A stretch of DNA of 64,000 bases. Source: Hyphomicrobium sp. (GTDB lineage: Bacteria; Pseudomonadota; Alphaproteobacteria; Rhizobiales; Hyphomicrobiaceae). The DNA lies in contig JAEUME010000014.1 in NCBI GenBank assembly GCA_016793445.1, forward strand, positions 36,814 to 100,813, read 5' to 3'. A program made the position numbers and the translations under genes. This document shows positions 28,156 through 38,161 of the stretch, piece by piece. A model generated the notes under the pieces. The model worked only from the letters and a program-made list of their open reading frames with translations. It was not told the origin of the DNA and ran no database searches. Positions within the stretch are counted from its first letter, which is position 1; each line of letters starts with the position of its first letter.

Positions 28156-28844
28156 TGCGACGCGCCTCTATCGTCTTTGCGATTACGTTCTTCGGACTGT
28201 TATTTGCAAGCGTTGCCATCAATCATACGCAGAGCGTATCGCTATGGCCTCTTGCAAGGAGCTATGTCGAACTCGTCCCGCGGGAACTGGGTGCGCCCAA
28301 CGTCATTACAGGCATTTTGCTCAACTACCGCGCCTTCGATACGCTCGGTGAGGTGGCGGTACTGTTCATGGTTGCAGCAGGAGTGGGCTTAGTTCTAGGC
28401 CGCCAGCCGAATCCTACAGTCGCCGATCCGCCTGAAACAGCAAGACCCTCTTCCGAGATCGTACAGATCGCAACTCGAATCCTGGCTCCCCTGATTTCTG
28501 TTTTCGCCGCCTACATCATCATGAATGGCCACATATCGGCGGGCGGAGGGTTTCAAGGCGGAGCGGTGCTTGCATCGTGCCTTATTCTTTGGCTCCTGGC
28601 TGATGCGCAATTCCAGGTTGACGTCAAATTACTGGGACTGTTGGAGTCGGTGGCAGGCGTGTTGTTCGTTCTGGTCGGAATTGCCGGGTTGATATTTGCA
28701 GGCGGGTTCTTGGACACCAGAGTGCTGCCGCTGGGTCAGCTCGGAGCGTTTTTCAGCGCCGGCGCGATTCCCATCCTATCCCTTCTGCTGGGTATCAAGG
28801 TCGGCTGCGAGCTCAGTGTGATACTCGCGAGGTTTAGAGCTTGA
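28155..28844 (+). CDS. mnhB: Mrp-type antiporter subunit B with an MbhE-like N-terminus
   Basis: A 229-residue membrane protein. Residues about 1-85 look like MbhE (ITGILLNYRAFDTLGEVAVLF). Residues about 95-229 are MnhB (APLISVFAAYIIMNGHISAGGGFQGGAVLAS). The two modules are thus fused in one chain, whereas in archaeal Mbh they are separate. The ATG overlaps the mnhG stop (TGATG), and GTG 28152 is an alternative. Confidence 0.88.
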   Translation: MRRASIVFAITFFGLLFASVAINHTQSVSLWPLARSYVELVPRELGAPNVITGILLNYRAFDTLGEVAVLFMVAAGVGLVLGRQPNPTVADPPETARPSSEIVQIATRILAPLISVFAAYIIMNGHISAGGGFQGGAVLASCLILWLLADAQFQVDVKLLGLLESVAGVLFVLVGIAGLIFAGGFLDTRVLPLGQLGAFFSAGAIPILSLLLGIKVGCELSVILARFRA

Positions 28845-28872
28845 CCAGACGGGACGTGGGGGAGGACATGCA

Positions 28873-29232
28873 GTGATTTCCAGTATTGTTTTGATAACAG
28901 GTCTGCTTCTCATCCTCATTGGACTTTGGGGAGCACTCACCCATCGCAATATTTTGCGGATCATCATTTCCTTCTCACTGATGGGAACCGGAACCCATAT
29001 CGTGATCGTGGCAATCGGGTACGTAAAAAACGGAACGGCGCCGATCATCGACAGCGCGTTGGGTTTGGCCGAGGCCCCGCAACGCGCCGTCGACCCGATA
29101 CCCTCAGCACTTGTCGTAACGGCCATCGTCATCGGCTTGGCCGTTACAGCGATCATGCTGGCCTATGCCATCCGCCTCTATGATACCAAGAAGACGCTGT
29201 CGATCGAGGCTCTCATGGAGTCGAGATGGTAG
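28873..29232 (+). CDS. mnhC: Mrp-type antiporter subunit C (NuoK-like)
   Basis: A 119-residue protein with three helices, homologous to NuoK/MrpC. ILIGLWGALTHRNILRIIISFSLMG and DPIPSALVVTAIVIGLAVTAIMLA carry the family pattern. The start is GTG. The 3' end overlaps the next gene by 7 bp. Confidence 0.92.
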   Translation: MISSIVLITGLLLILIGLWGALTHRNILRIIISFSLMGTGTHIVIVAIGYVKNGTAPIIDSALGLAEAPQRAVDPIPSALVVTAIVIGLAVTAIMLAYAIRLYDTKKTLSIEALMESRW

Positions 29233-32200
29233 GCAGCCTTCTTCACCCGCTGAATATATTCATTGTTGGTCTGGGCGGTGCGTTTCTCATCCCGCTTCTG
29301 AATCGGCTCGGTTCGCGATGGGTCGCGAGCGCATTCATTTTCGCTCTCGCCGCAATGACTCTCATGTCGGGCATTTCATTGCTCGAGGTCCTCAACGGAT
29401 CGCCGCCGATCGACATCCTCACTGGCGGATCAAAGCCGCCCTACTCAATTAATCTGCGGGCTGGTCTCGACGAAGCTGTCTTTGCCTTCGGCGTTAATCT
29501 GGTGGGCTTGATAGGCGCCTACTACTTCTTGCGCGAAAAGTACGGGACGATTCTGATCTATCTCCTGCTGATCATGGGCATCCAGGGCATGGTGATGACC
29601 CGTGACCTGTTTAATCTTTTCGTGTTTCTGGAAATCGTCTCGATCGCCACATATGGACTGTTGAGCCTGAGGGACACGCCTGAAGCCCTGTCGGCGACGT
29701 TCAAGTATTTGATGGCTACGGTGTTGGCGTCGAATTTTTTTCTGATCGGCACCATTCTGCTGTATGCCACGACGGGTCTGTTGAACATCGATGATCTGAT
29801 TGCCAACCAGCAGGCCATTGCGGGACCTATTGGGTTTGCAGCCCTCATCTTCCTGCTCGCCAGCCTGCTGGTGGAGCTGAAGCCCTTTCCAGCGAATGGA
29901 TGGGGGCTGGATGTGTATGAAACGGCGCGAGGTGACGTCGCGGCGCTCATCTCAGGCGGGGTCTCGACAGGGGTGTTCTTTGCCCTGCTCAAGCTTCTGC
30001 CATTGTTCGAGGGTCAGCTGGAGATCATCGCGGCGGCCGGCGTGATAACGTTCGTGGTCTCCAATCTCATCGGGCTGCAACAGACAACCGCGCAACGTCT
30101 CCTTGGTTACTCATCGATTGGGCAGATCGGCTTGCTGACGATTGCAGCCTGCCTTCTGCGTCTGGCCAATGTAGATAGCGCAACTTTCCTGCTGATCGCC
30201 GGCGGGCTGTTCATCAACCACCTCTTTGCCAAGGTGGGACTCTTCTGGCTGGCTGATTACGTCGGCAAGGCGCGCTTGCAAGATTGGTCGGTCCTGAAGA
30301 GCCGTCCGGCGGCATTTCTCGCGTTCGCCGTTCTGTTGGCTGCAATCTCCGGCTTTCCGCCGTTTCCGGGATTCTGGGCCAAGTGGCAGCTGGTGATGGT
30401 TCTCGCGCAGGATGAACGCTACGTGTGGATCGTGCTCATCCTCGTGGGCTCTCTTCTCGAGGCAGCCTATTTGTTCCGTTGGTTCGGGCAGACGCTCCAT
30501 GGTCCCGTTGAATCGCAAACGGCGCGGGCAGGTTCAGGTGCGCTGGTTCCGATCTTTGCGTTGGGGCTGCTGCTTATTATCAGCGGGCTCATCACGTCCA
30601 ATCTCGCCGGGCTGAATTCGTTTTGGCCGCTGATACCGCTCGCGGCGGGAGCCCTTACGCTTTTGATCGCCCCATGCCCTGCATGGGTTCAATGCCTCAC
30701 CGTCTTGGGGATGGCGCTTCTAGGCGGTGGTTGGCTCATCAGTGATGTGACCGGACTCAATGGTTTGTTTGCGGTTCTGCTTTTGGCGGGTGGCGTGACC
30801 ATAGCGATCGCATCACTCTATCGGAATGATACCAGGCCGGGATTCTATCCGCTTCTCGCAGTCCTCTTGCTTTCGCTGCCGGCTCTGCCGCGTGCGTCGA
30901 CCACTCTGGAATTTTTCTTCATCTGGGAACTGATCACGCTGTCATCCTATTTCCTGGTCGTGCGCAGCCGTGACGCCCAACGGCAGGCGCTGCCGTTTCT
31001 GCTGTTCTCACTTGTCGCGGCTTTCTTTCTGCTCGCCGGGTTCGCGATCCTGCATGCCGATAGCGCAAGCTACTCGCTTTCCGCGCTCCGCACGGCTGGT
31101 CCGAACAGCGCCGTTGTTTTTGTGCTCCTCTGCGTTGGTCTGTTGATCAAGGCTGGCGCGGTCGGCGTCCACGTCTGGCTGCCCGGCGCCTATGCGGCAT
31201 CGGATGACGATGTGTCGGCACTGCTCTCGGCCGTCATCAGCAAGGTCGCCATATTCGGACTTCTGGTGGGAACATACGTTGCCATACGCTCCGAGGTCAG
31301 CCTGCAACTCGCCCATGTCCTTGGATGGATAGGCATGCTCACCACGCTCGCGGCTGCGATGATGGCGGTATGCCAGGACGACATGAAGCGGATGCTGGCA
31401 TATTCGAGCATGAGCCAGCTTGGCTATATCGTGGCGGCGATCGCGTTGATGAGCCATCTCGGCTGGGTTACGGCGCTCTATCTGGTGGCCAACCACCTCA
31501 TGGTGAAGGGCATCTTGTTCCTTGTCGCGGCCGCTCTCATCGCGCGCACGGGAAAGAGGCTCCTTTCAGACTATGGCGGGCTGGCTGGCCAAATGCCTCT
31601 TACGTTTGCCGCGGCGTCTATCGCTATTCTTGCCATGTCGGGTCTGCCGCCGTTTGTCGGGTTCGGGGGCAAGTGGCTCTTGTTGAGCGCCATGATGGAG
31701 AAGGGTTGGTACGGACCGGCTCTCATGACGCTGCTGGCGACCTTCGTCGGCTTTCTCTACATGGCGCGGTTCATCCAAGCGATCTTCCTTGGACCGCGCC
31801 GGCCTGATTATGCAGACCTCGAGGAGGCGCCCGCCGCTCTGCTTACGGCTCAAGCTCTGCTGATCGTGGGAATTCTGGTGATGTCATTCTTCCCGAAGGT
31901 GCTGATTGAGCCCGTCTCCCGCGCGATCGACCCGCAGTTTGCTTCGACGCTGGTCTGGCAAGGTATGTCCCTGGAGATGATCTACGGCACTTGGAACCCA
32001 ATCCCTATCATGCTGCTGGCCGTGGCGGTCTCGGCACTGCTGTTCGGATTGTTCTGGTATCTCCAACACGCCGGCTTGTTCAAAGATATGGCCCGGCGGC
32101 TGGCACGAAACCTCTCGCCGCTTCAGCGGTTCTACGCCTTCTGCCGAACCGCGTTCGGCGTGCTCACCCCGCCATGGGCGAGTATGTTCTGGAGCAGAGT

Positions 32201-32339
32201 CGCCGTCACCGCTGACGATCTCGCCCTGTGCGCCCGTAGCATTTATACGGGCAATGGCCAGATCTATAGCCTCTTCATCCTCTACTATGTCATGGCCTTG
32301 TACATAGCCGCGGGCGGTCTTCGCTATCTCTGGCCCTAG
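29226..32339 (+). CDS. Fused double MnhD/NuoN-type antiporter subunit
   Basis: A 1037-residue inner-membrane protein made of two proton_antipo_M modules. The first (about 1-490) has the helix-5 glutamate Glu136 (NLFVFLEIVS) and helix-7 lysine Lys219 (LVELKPFPANGW). The second (about 560-900) has Glu568 (EFFFIWELITLSSYF) and Lys642 (LLIKAGAVGVHVWLP). Both modules therefore keep the charged residues needed for proton or cation translocation. Normal MnhD is ~500 residues, so the gene encodes two antiporter units in tandem. No MnhA (NuoL-like) subunit lies in the operon, and the second module may replace it. Confidence 0.9.
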   Translation: MVGSLLHPLNIFIVGLGGAFLIPLLNRLGSRWVASAFIFALAAMTLMSGISLLEVLNGSPPIDILTGGSKPPYSINLRAGLDEAVFAFGVNLVGLIGAYYFLREKYGTILIYLLLIMGIQGMVMTRDLFNLFVFLEIVSIATYGLLSLRDTPEALSATFKYLMATVLASNFFLIGTILLYATTGLLNIDDLIANQQAIAGPIGFAALIFLLASLLVELKPFPANGWGLDVYETARGDVAALISGGVSTGVFFALLKLLPLFEGQLEIIAAAGVITFVVSNLIGLQQTTAQRLLGYSSIGQIGLLTIAACLLRLANVDSATFLLIAGGLFINHLFAKVGLFWLADYVGKARLQDWSVLKSRPAAFLAFAVLLAAISGFPPFPGFWAKWQLVMVLAQDERYVWIVLILVGSLLEAAYLFRWFGQTLHGPVESQTARAGSGALVPIFALGLLLIISGLITSNLAGLNSFWPLIPLAAGALTLLIAPCPAWVQCLTVLGMALLGGGWLISDVTGLNGLFAVLLLAGGVTIAIASLYRNDTRPGFYPLLAVLLLSLPALPRASTTLEFFFIWELITLSSYFLVVRSRDAQRQALPFLLFSLVAAFFLLAGFAILHADSASYSLSALRTAGPNSAVVFVLLCVGLLIKAGAVGVHVWLPGAYAASDDDVSALLSAVISKVAIFGLLVGTYVAIRSEVSLQLAHVLGWIGMLTTLAAAMMAVCQDDMKRMLAYSSMSQLGYIVAAIALMSHLGWVTALYLVANHLMVKGILFLVAAALIARTGKRLLSDYGGLAGQMPLTFAAASIAILAMSGLPPFVGFGGKWLLLSAMMEKGWYGPALMTLLATFVGFLYMARFIQAIFLGPRRPDYADLEEAPAALLTAQALLIVGILVMSFFPKVLIEPVSRAIDPQFASTLVWQGMSLEMIYGTWNPIPIMLLAVAVSALLFGLFWYLQHAGLFKDMARRLARNLSPLQRFYAFCRTAFGVLTPPWASMFWSRVAVTADDLALCARSIYTGNGQIYSLFILYYVMALYIAAGGLRYLWP

Positions 32340-32362
32340 CAGTGTCCCTGGTGCAGCGGTCA

Positions 32363-32385
32363 GGGCCGGAGAAAGCCGCCGGCCC
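32363..32385. terminator. Hairpin between convergent genes
   Basis: GGGCCGG and CCGGCCC form a 7-bp GC stem with a 9-base loop between the convergent antiporter and RND genes. No U-run follows on either strand, so it would be at best a weak or factor-assisted terminator. Confidence 0.35.
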
Positions 32386-32435
32386 GTTCCCGCAACGAAG
32401 TGCTTTTCAATTCTGTAGCGCAGTTCAAAACGCAC

Positions 32436-35400
32436 TTACTCAGACTGCGGTGAGCGGGATGTTCCGGCCTCCGCTGCAACGGCCTTTTTGTCTGCGCCTC
32501 GCCAGCTGAACCAAGCGACGTAGAGAACCGGCAGGAAAATCAGCGTCAGCACGGTTGCGACAAGCAGGCCGCCCATAACTGCGAAGGCCATAGGCCCCCA
32601 GAAGACGGTCGGAGCAATCGGAGCCAAGCCAAGGACCGTCGACAGCGCCGTCAACATGAGAGGCCGGAATCGCGACAGGGCAGCCTTGACGGTCGCCTCC
32701 TTCACCGATGCGCCCTGGCGTCGCTCGTCTTCGATCTGTGTGAGCAAAATGACCGCGTTCTTGGCAATCATCCCGAGCAGCGCGAGGACACCCAGAACCG
32801 CGACAAACCCCAGCGGTTTCTGGACCGTAAAGAGCGCCGCGACGACGCCAATCAGCCCAAGCGGCATGACGAGTGTCACCATGGCGAGGCTTTGGAAACT
32901 CTGCAGCTGAAGCATCAGAAGCGTCAGCATCAGAATGACCATCAAGGGAACGACCGCCAGAACCGAAGCTCGGCTATCGGCGCTTTCTTCCGCGACGCCA
33001 CCGAGCTCAACGCGGTATCCCGCCGGGAGTTTCGCATTGAATTCCGCAATCCGGGGGGCGAGTTCAGAAACAACCCCCTCGGCCAATGCACCCTCTGCGA
33101 CGTCCGCCTGCACGGTAAGCGTAGGAATGCGCCCTCTTCGCCACACGATGGGGGGCTCCTGTGTCGCCTCGAATGTCGCAAACTGACTGAGGGGGACGGT
33201 GCGGCCGTTGCGGAGCGGGACCTGAAGCGTCTGTAGGTTTTCGAGGGACACGCGATCTTCCTGACGCGCGCGCGCCACGACATCGATCAGATAAATTCCA
33301 TCCCGCAACTGAGTTATCCGCGTACCGCTGATCGCGGTATTCAGCACGGCGGCGAGGGCATCGCTCGAATAGCCGATGCGGCGCGCTTCATCCTGGTCGA
33401 TCTGAATGCGCAAGCTCCGCGAGGGCTCGTTCCAATCAAAGCTGACCCTGCGCGTAGCGGGATGAGACGCCACAGTATCCGCAAGCCCTGATGCCAAATC
33501 CCGCAGCCGCTCGATGTCGGGGCCGACCAGGCGATACTGCACGGGCCAGCCGACAGGCGGCCCAAGTTCCAAAGGATAAACGCGTGTCACAAGCGCAGGA
33601 AACTCCTCGGACAGGAGCTTTTCGAGTTTCACCTGGAGCCGATTGCGTCCCGCGACATCCTTCGCCACGATCACCTGCTGGGCAAAGAAGTCGTTGGGAA
33701 GCTGCACGTTGAGCGGCAGATAGAAGCGAATGGCCCCGCGGCCGATATAGGAACTCCAGCGGGCGACGTCTGGATCTTTGGCGAGAACCTCGTCAAGCTT
33801 CCGGGCAACGTCATCGCTGGCGCGCAAAGAGGCATTTTGCTGCAATGTCAGATCGACAAGCAACTCAGTGCGGTCCGACGCAGGAAAGAACTGCTGCGGC
33901 ACGAACCGCAAGCCCCAGATCGAAAGGCCGAACAATGCTATGACGCCGGCAATTGTCAGCAACCGCCAGTTAAGCGCCCAATCCAGAAAGCGCTGGTATA
34001 CGCGCAGGACGAATCCGGGATCGGCCTCTTGTGACGACGCTTTTGCCGACGGCTTCAAGATTGCGGCGCCGACAACCGGAGCGAATAGCACTGCAACGAG
34101 CCATGACACGATGAGGGCTATGCCGACGACCGCGAAAATCGAGAAAGTATACTCGCCCGCGGAACTTTGCGCGAAACCGATGGGAACGAATCCGGCAATG
34201 GTCACCAGCGTGCCGATCAGCATAGGCGCTGCCAGGTTGGAGTAGGCATAACGAGCCGCGGACGCGGCATCATCGCCTCCATCCAGGCGGCGGAGCATGG
34301 CATCCACGGTTGTCATCGCATCGTCAACAAGCAGGCACAGAGCGATGATCAAGGCACCCAGCGAGATGCGGTGCAGGTCGATGTTCACGATATCCATGAT
34401 CACCATGACGATCGCGAGCGTCAGCGGGATCGACACCGCGACGACCGCGCCGGGCCTTGCACCGAGCATCAGAATGCTGATGGCCAGAATGATCCCGATC
34501 GCTTGCCATAGCGATGTCGTGAACTCTCCAATCGCCTCGTCAACCGTCACCGCCTGATCGGACACAAGGACGGGCTCGATGCCGGCGGGCAGCTCACCGG
34601 TAATCTTCGTCATCATGTTCTTGATGTTTTTGCCCAATGCGAGGATGTCGCCGGCGTCCTGCATCGAGATCGCAAGCCCAATCGCGGGCTGTCCGTTCAC
34701 GCGAAAGAGGGGCTGAGGTGGATCGGAATAGCCTCTTACGACTTCGGCGATATCGCCGAGCCGTATGACGCGGTCGCCGATATTGATGCTGACCTCGGAA
34801 ATTTCCGCCTCTGTTTCGAATTGGCCGGAGACCTGGAGCCGGACATTTTCCGTACCGGTGCGGATGATGCCGGATGGCCTGACGACATTCTGTGCGGCGA
34901 TCGCGGCGAACAGAGCCGGATAGTCGATCCCTAGTGCCGCGACGCGGTCGTGACGGAACTCGATCGTCACCTCTTCATTCTGGGCACCCAGAATTTCGAT
35001 CTTGGAGACGTCGGGCAACGTCAAGAGCTTGGAGCGGATGTCCTCCACGTAGTCACGCAACTCCCGATGCGTAAACCCGTCCGCGGTGAATCCATAGATG
35101 AAGCCAAAGGTGTCGCCGAAATCATCATTGAAGAAGGGACCCAGAGTACCCTGCGGCAAGGTATGCCTGATGTCTCCAACTTTGTTGCGGACCTCCTGCC
35201 AGATCGCCGGGATCTCGCGTGACGTCACGCTCCCTACGAGGTCGACGAAGATGGTGGTGTCTCCGCCGCGCGTTGAGCTGCGCACGACGTCGACCCTGCC
35301 CACCTCCTGCAACTTGCGCTCGATGCGCTCGGTCACCTGGTCGAGCATGTCGGGCAGCGTCGCGCCCGGCCAGATCGCACGCACCAACATCGTCCGGATC

Positions 35401-35531
35401 GTAAAGACCGGATCTTCGGCGCGGCCAAGCTTGATGAAGCTGGCAACGCCCGCGATCAATGCCGCCAGCATGAAAAAAACGATGAGCGGCCGGCGGCCAA
35501 CGGCCCACGCGGAAAGATTTGGACCGATCAT
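32436..35531 (-). CDS. RND-family efflux pump, inner-membrane subunit
   Basis: A 1031-residue AcrB/MexF-type transporter with 12 helices and two large periplasmic loops. The paired acidic residues of the proton relay are present in helix 4 (LCLLVDDAMTTVDAML). The loops carry the usual porter-domain motifs (RAIWPGATLPDMLDQVTERIE). It should export hydrophobic or amphipathic compounds, with the adaptor encoded immediately upstream. Their start and stop codons overlap (ATGA). No outer-membrane channel gene is adjacent. Confidence 0.92.
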   Translation of the reverse strand: MIGPNLSAWAVGRRPLIVFFMLAALIAGVASFIKLGRAEDPVFTIRTMLVRAIWPGATLPDMLDQVTERIERKLQEVGRVDVVRSSTRGGDTTIFVDLVGSVTSREIPAIWQEVRNKVGDIRHTLPQGTLGPFFNDDFGDTFGFIYGFTADGFTHRELRDYVEDIRSKLLTLPDVSKIEILGAQNEEVTIEFRHDRVAALGIDYPALFAAIAAQNVVRPSGIIRTGTENVRLQVSGQFETEAEISEVSINIGDRVIRLGDIAEVVRGYSDPPQPLFRVNGQPAIGLAISMQDAGDILALGKNIKNMMTKITGELPAGIEPVLVSDQAVTVDEAIGEFTTSLWQAIGIILAISILMLGARPGAVVAVSIPLTLAIVMVIMDIVNIDLHRISLGALIIALCLLVDDAMTTVDAMLRRLDGGDDAASAARYAYSNLAAPMLIGTLVTIAGFVPIGFAQSSAGEYTFSIFAVVGIALIVSWLVAVLFAPVVGAAILKPSAKASSQEADPGFVLRVYQRFLDWALNWRLLTIAGVIALFGLSIWGLRFVPQQFFPASDRTELLVDLTLQQNASLRASDDVARKLDEVLAKDPDVARWSSYIGRGAIRFYLPLNVQLPNDFFAQQVIVAKDVAGRNRLQVKLEKLLSEEFPALVTRVYPLELGPPVGWPVQYRLVGPDIERLRDLASGLADTVASHPATRRVSFDWNEPSRSLRIQIDQDEARRIGYSSDALAAVLNTAISGTRITQLRDGIYLIDVVARARQEDRVSLENLQTLQVPLRNGRTVPLSQFATFEATQEPPIVWRRGRIPTLTVQADVAEGALAEGVVSELAPRIAEFNAKLPAGYRVELGGVAEESADSRASVLAVVPLMVILMLTLLMLQLQSFQSLAMVTLVMPLGLIGVVAALFTVQKPLGFVAVLGVLALLGMIAKNAVILLTQIEDERRQGASVKEATVKAALSRFRPLMLTALSTVLGLAPIAPTVFWGPMAFAVMGGLLVATVLTLIFLPVLYVAWFSWRGADKKAVAAEAGTSRSPQSE

Positions 35532-36619
35532 GATGGCTGCCCGAGAAGCCGGACTTTCTGGCCGGGTCTGAGAGTTTGAATACCGGCGGTAACGACAACA
35601 TCTCCTGTGGCAAGCCCACCCGTGATGATCACTTCGCTGAACCTGTGCGCCGCAACTTCAACCGGCCGTGGAGACACGGTGTTGCTGGTGGAGTCCAAAA
35701 CCCAAACCGCAGGTGTGCCGTTCGACCGGGACAGTGCGCTTGCCGGCACAGAGATACCACCCTGGCCTTCCAGAGTAATTCTACCTGTCACAGTTGAACC
35801 TAGCCGAAGTTCAGGCGGAGGATCCTTGAGACCCACGCGAACGCGGAATGTTCCGGTGAGGGGATCGGCTTGAGGCGCGACCTCTCGTACGCGCCCGGTG
35901 GTAGCAACGGACGGATCCATGGAAAGCGCCACGTCGATAACGTCGTCTCGTGTGCCGCGAGAAATGAGATTGGGCGGCGCATCGAACACCGCGTCACGGC
36001 CATCCTTGCGCGCGACGCGAAAAGCCATTTGCCCCGGCTGAACGACCTGTCCTGCGTCGGTGCCCCGTGCGGTGATTTCTCCAGGCGCGTCGGCATAAAG
36101 GCCGGTATCGTCCAGCCGTGTTTTGGCGATGGCCAATTGCGCTGTGGCGACCTCTAGCTGCGACCTCAGCGTATTCATGACCTGCACCGCTTGGTCGTAG
36201 CGTTGTCGCGTGGTGTGCCCGCGATTGAGCAACTGGCGTTGCCGGCCGTAATTCGTTTCAGCCTCGATAAACTGCCCTTCAGCCGCCACAACGCTCGCTT
36301 GCGCCGCCCGAAGAGCATTTTCCTCGTCCTGGGCGTCGAGACGGGCCAGGAGCTGGCCTGCCTCCACGCGGTCGCCAACATTCACGAGTCGCTGAACCAC
36401 GCGACCGCCGATCCGAAACGAAAGGTCGACCTCAGTCTTGGCTTCGACCGTACCCGATAGGGTCACCGTTTCGCCGGCCTGCTGCTCCACGACCGTCATC
36501 ACCCGGACCGGGCGGACGACGGGCTCGGCTTGCTTTTCAGCCCTGTCACACGCTGCGAGGAGGGTGGATGAAAGAGTAAGCGCAAGTAAACCCGTGTACC
36601 GCTTCTGCTTGCGGATCAT
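35528..36619 (-). CDS. RND efflux periplasmic adaptor lipoprotein
   Basis: A 363-residue membrane fusion protein with a lipoprotein signal (LSSTLLAAC, acylated Cys about residue 25). It has a lipoyl half (LSFRIGGRVVQRLVNVGDRVEAGQ), an alpha-hairpin and beta-barrel domains. It partners the RND pump translated just downstream. ATG 36619 has a GGAAGG ribosome site and yields a proper lipoprotein signal. The longer open frame up to 36871 lacks one. Confidence 0.9.
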   Translation of the reverse strand: MIRKQKRYTGLLALTLSSTLLAACDRAEKQAEPVVRPVRVMTVVEQQAGETVTLSGTVEAKTEVDLSFRIGGRVVQRLVNVGDRVEAGQLLARLDAQDEENALRAAQASVVAAEGQFIEAETNYGRQRQLLNRGHTTRQRYDQAVQVMNTLRSQLEVATAQLAIAKTRLDDTGLYADAPGEITARGTDAGQVVQPGQMAFRVARKDGRDAVFDAPPNLISRGTRDDVIDVALSMDPSVATTGRVREVAPQADPLTGTFRVRVGLKDPPPELRLGSTVTGRITLEGQGGISVPASALSRSNGTPAVWVLDSTSNTVSPRPVEVAAHRFSEVIITGGLATGDVVVTAGIQTLRPGQKVRLLGQPS

Positions 36620-37094
36620 GCACACCTTCCGTCCGGTATTGTCAGCTATTTCGAGCCGATTCTCGGGGCTCGTGAACTTCATTCGAAGCGTATGGAATAT
36701 CGCATCCCACCACGCAGATCGCTTGCCCGTATCGCTAGCCCGGCAGCGATCTCCGCCAAAATGCTCGTGCCCCACACTGCAACTCCTATGCCCTGACGCC
36801 GCCGCCCAAATAACCCAAACTAACAAGCCATTGCTATCACATATTCCTGGACCGAACCAAGACTGCATCAACGGCAGTTTGAAGCGGGGTCCCGGTTGGA
36901 GGCGTGACCTTACATGCCCTCTAAAATCTAAGATTTCTCATTTCCCTGTACCCGCAACATGACAGATAGACAAGAAACGTTCGCAGCGTTCACGTTTCGC
37001 CGCAAATGTATCGAGCGGGACGCACCGGCGCGCAGAGAAGTGGACTAAACTTTAAAGACTTTGATTCGTGCATATTTCGGGGGAAAGACGCACT
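36620..37094. other. Divergent intergenic region
   Basis: 475 bp between the RND adaptor (minus) and an outer-membrane-like protein (plus). It probably holds both promoters. No regulator gene, structured RNA or repeat was identified in it. Confidence 0.4.
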
Positions 37095-37889
37095 ATGCGG
37101 GCTTGGCGATTTCTAACGGCTGCGCTGTCATGCTTGATAGCGACATCGGCTCTCGCTGACGATGCCGGGGAATCCAGGGTGGATTCTACGCCAATTTTCA
37201 GCATAGTCGGCAGCTTTGAAGGAACCTACACTAATAATGCATTTTTGGTTCCGGCCGACCGCCAAAGTGACTTCTATTGGACCCCTGACATCACAATTCG
37301 CGCAGATGGAAAACTGACGTCGGACATCTACTATCGCGTCTACGCGCGCGGCGAATTTGACGCCTTCAGCGACGAGACCGATGCGAACAATTCGGTTGCG
37401 CGGATCGGGGCGCGATTGTCGGGAGACGTCGTCGATTGGACCGTGGCCTTCGCTTATGAAAATCGATACTCGTTTGGCGGCATCTTTGAAGATCGTTTTT
37501 TCACGGGACATGATGTGATCGGCAGCGTCGGCCGAACATTCGACTGGGGCGCGCTGACCCTTTCGCCAGGAGGGCTGCTTACTTACCGCTTCGCCGACGT
37601 CGATGAAGCCCAGCGTTTCCGAATGGAACTGTGGCTCGGCATCGAAGTTGCCATAGACGATAAGTGGGCTGTCGTTTCCGAGCCGTTTTTTGAACAGTTC
37701 TGGTTCACCGATGGTCTGAACTCCGGACGCCAGGATCAGGTCTATTCAGTTTCTCTGGGTCTCCAGTATAAGATCACCGACAATGCCTATCTCACGACCG
37801 AAGTCGTCTATGAAAAAGGCGAGTCCAACCGCCCGGGTCTGGATTATGATTTTATAGAAGTCGGGCCCCGGCTTGATTTCGCCTATTGA
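37095..37889 (+). CDS. Predicted outer-membrane beta-barrel protein
   Basis: A 264-residue exported protein (signal peptide about 1-21, ATSALA). The mature part alternates polar and aromatic residues in many short strands (for example YYRVYARGEFDAF, WTVAFAYENRYSFGG) and ends in an aromatic residue (DFAY), as outer-membrane barrels do. I do not recognise a named family. Start ATG 37095 is chosen because the upstream in-frame codon at 37068 would add nine polar residues before the signal. A small exported protein gene follows 17 bp later. Confidence 0.7.
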   Translation: MRAWRFLTAALSCLIATSALADDAGESRVDSTPIFSIVGSFEGTYTNNAFLVPADRQSDFYWTPDITIRADGKLTSDIYYRVYARGEFDAFSDETDANNSVARIGARLSGDVVDWTVAFAYENRYSFGGIFEDRFFTGHDVIGSVGRTFDWGALTLSPGGLLTYRFADVDEAQRFRMELWLGIEVAIDDKWAVVSEPFFEQFWFTDGLNSGRQDQVYSVSLGLQYKITDNAYLTTEVVYEKGESNRPGLDYDFIEVGPRLDFAY

Positions 37890-37906
37890 ACGTGGGATCG
37901 ACGAGA

Positions 37907-38158
37907 ATGGAAAAAAAGCTGCCTTTCGTGATGCGCGCTCTATGTCTCGCGATCGTCGCTGCGTTCGTCTCGTTGCCGGACGCGGCTGCCGGGGCTGAAC
38001 GTTCAGACCGCCGGTCCGGCCAAGAAAGCGACGAGTTGCGGACGGAGATGCGGCAGCGGCGCCTAAAGAAGATCGAGGACATCGAAGAACACCGTTTGCC
38101 CTCGTCAAGTACCCAACCTACTCCGGCCAAGAAAAGCAAACCGAAATCCAACAACTGA
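37907..38158 (+). CDS. Small exported basic protein, unknown
   Basis: An 83-residue protein with a signal peptide (about 1-29, DAAAGA) and a short, highly charged mature part. A helix (SDELRTEMRQRRLKKIEDIEE) is followed by a Pro/Lys/Ser tail. It lies 17 bp after the barrel-like gene, in the same direction, so the two are probably co-transcribed. No known family is recognised. Confidence 0.6.
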   Translation: MEKKLPFVMRALCLAIVAAFVSLPDAAAGAERSDRRSGQESDELRTEMRQRRLKKIEDIEEHRLPSSSTQPTPAKKSKPKSNN

Positions 38159-38161
38159 GTT

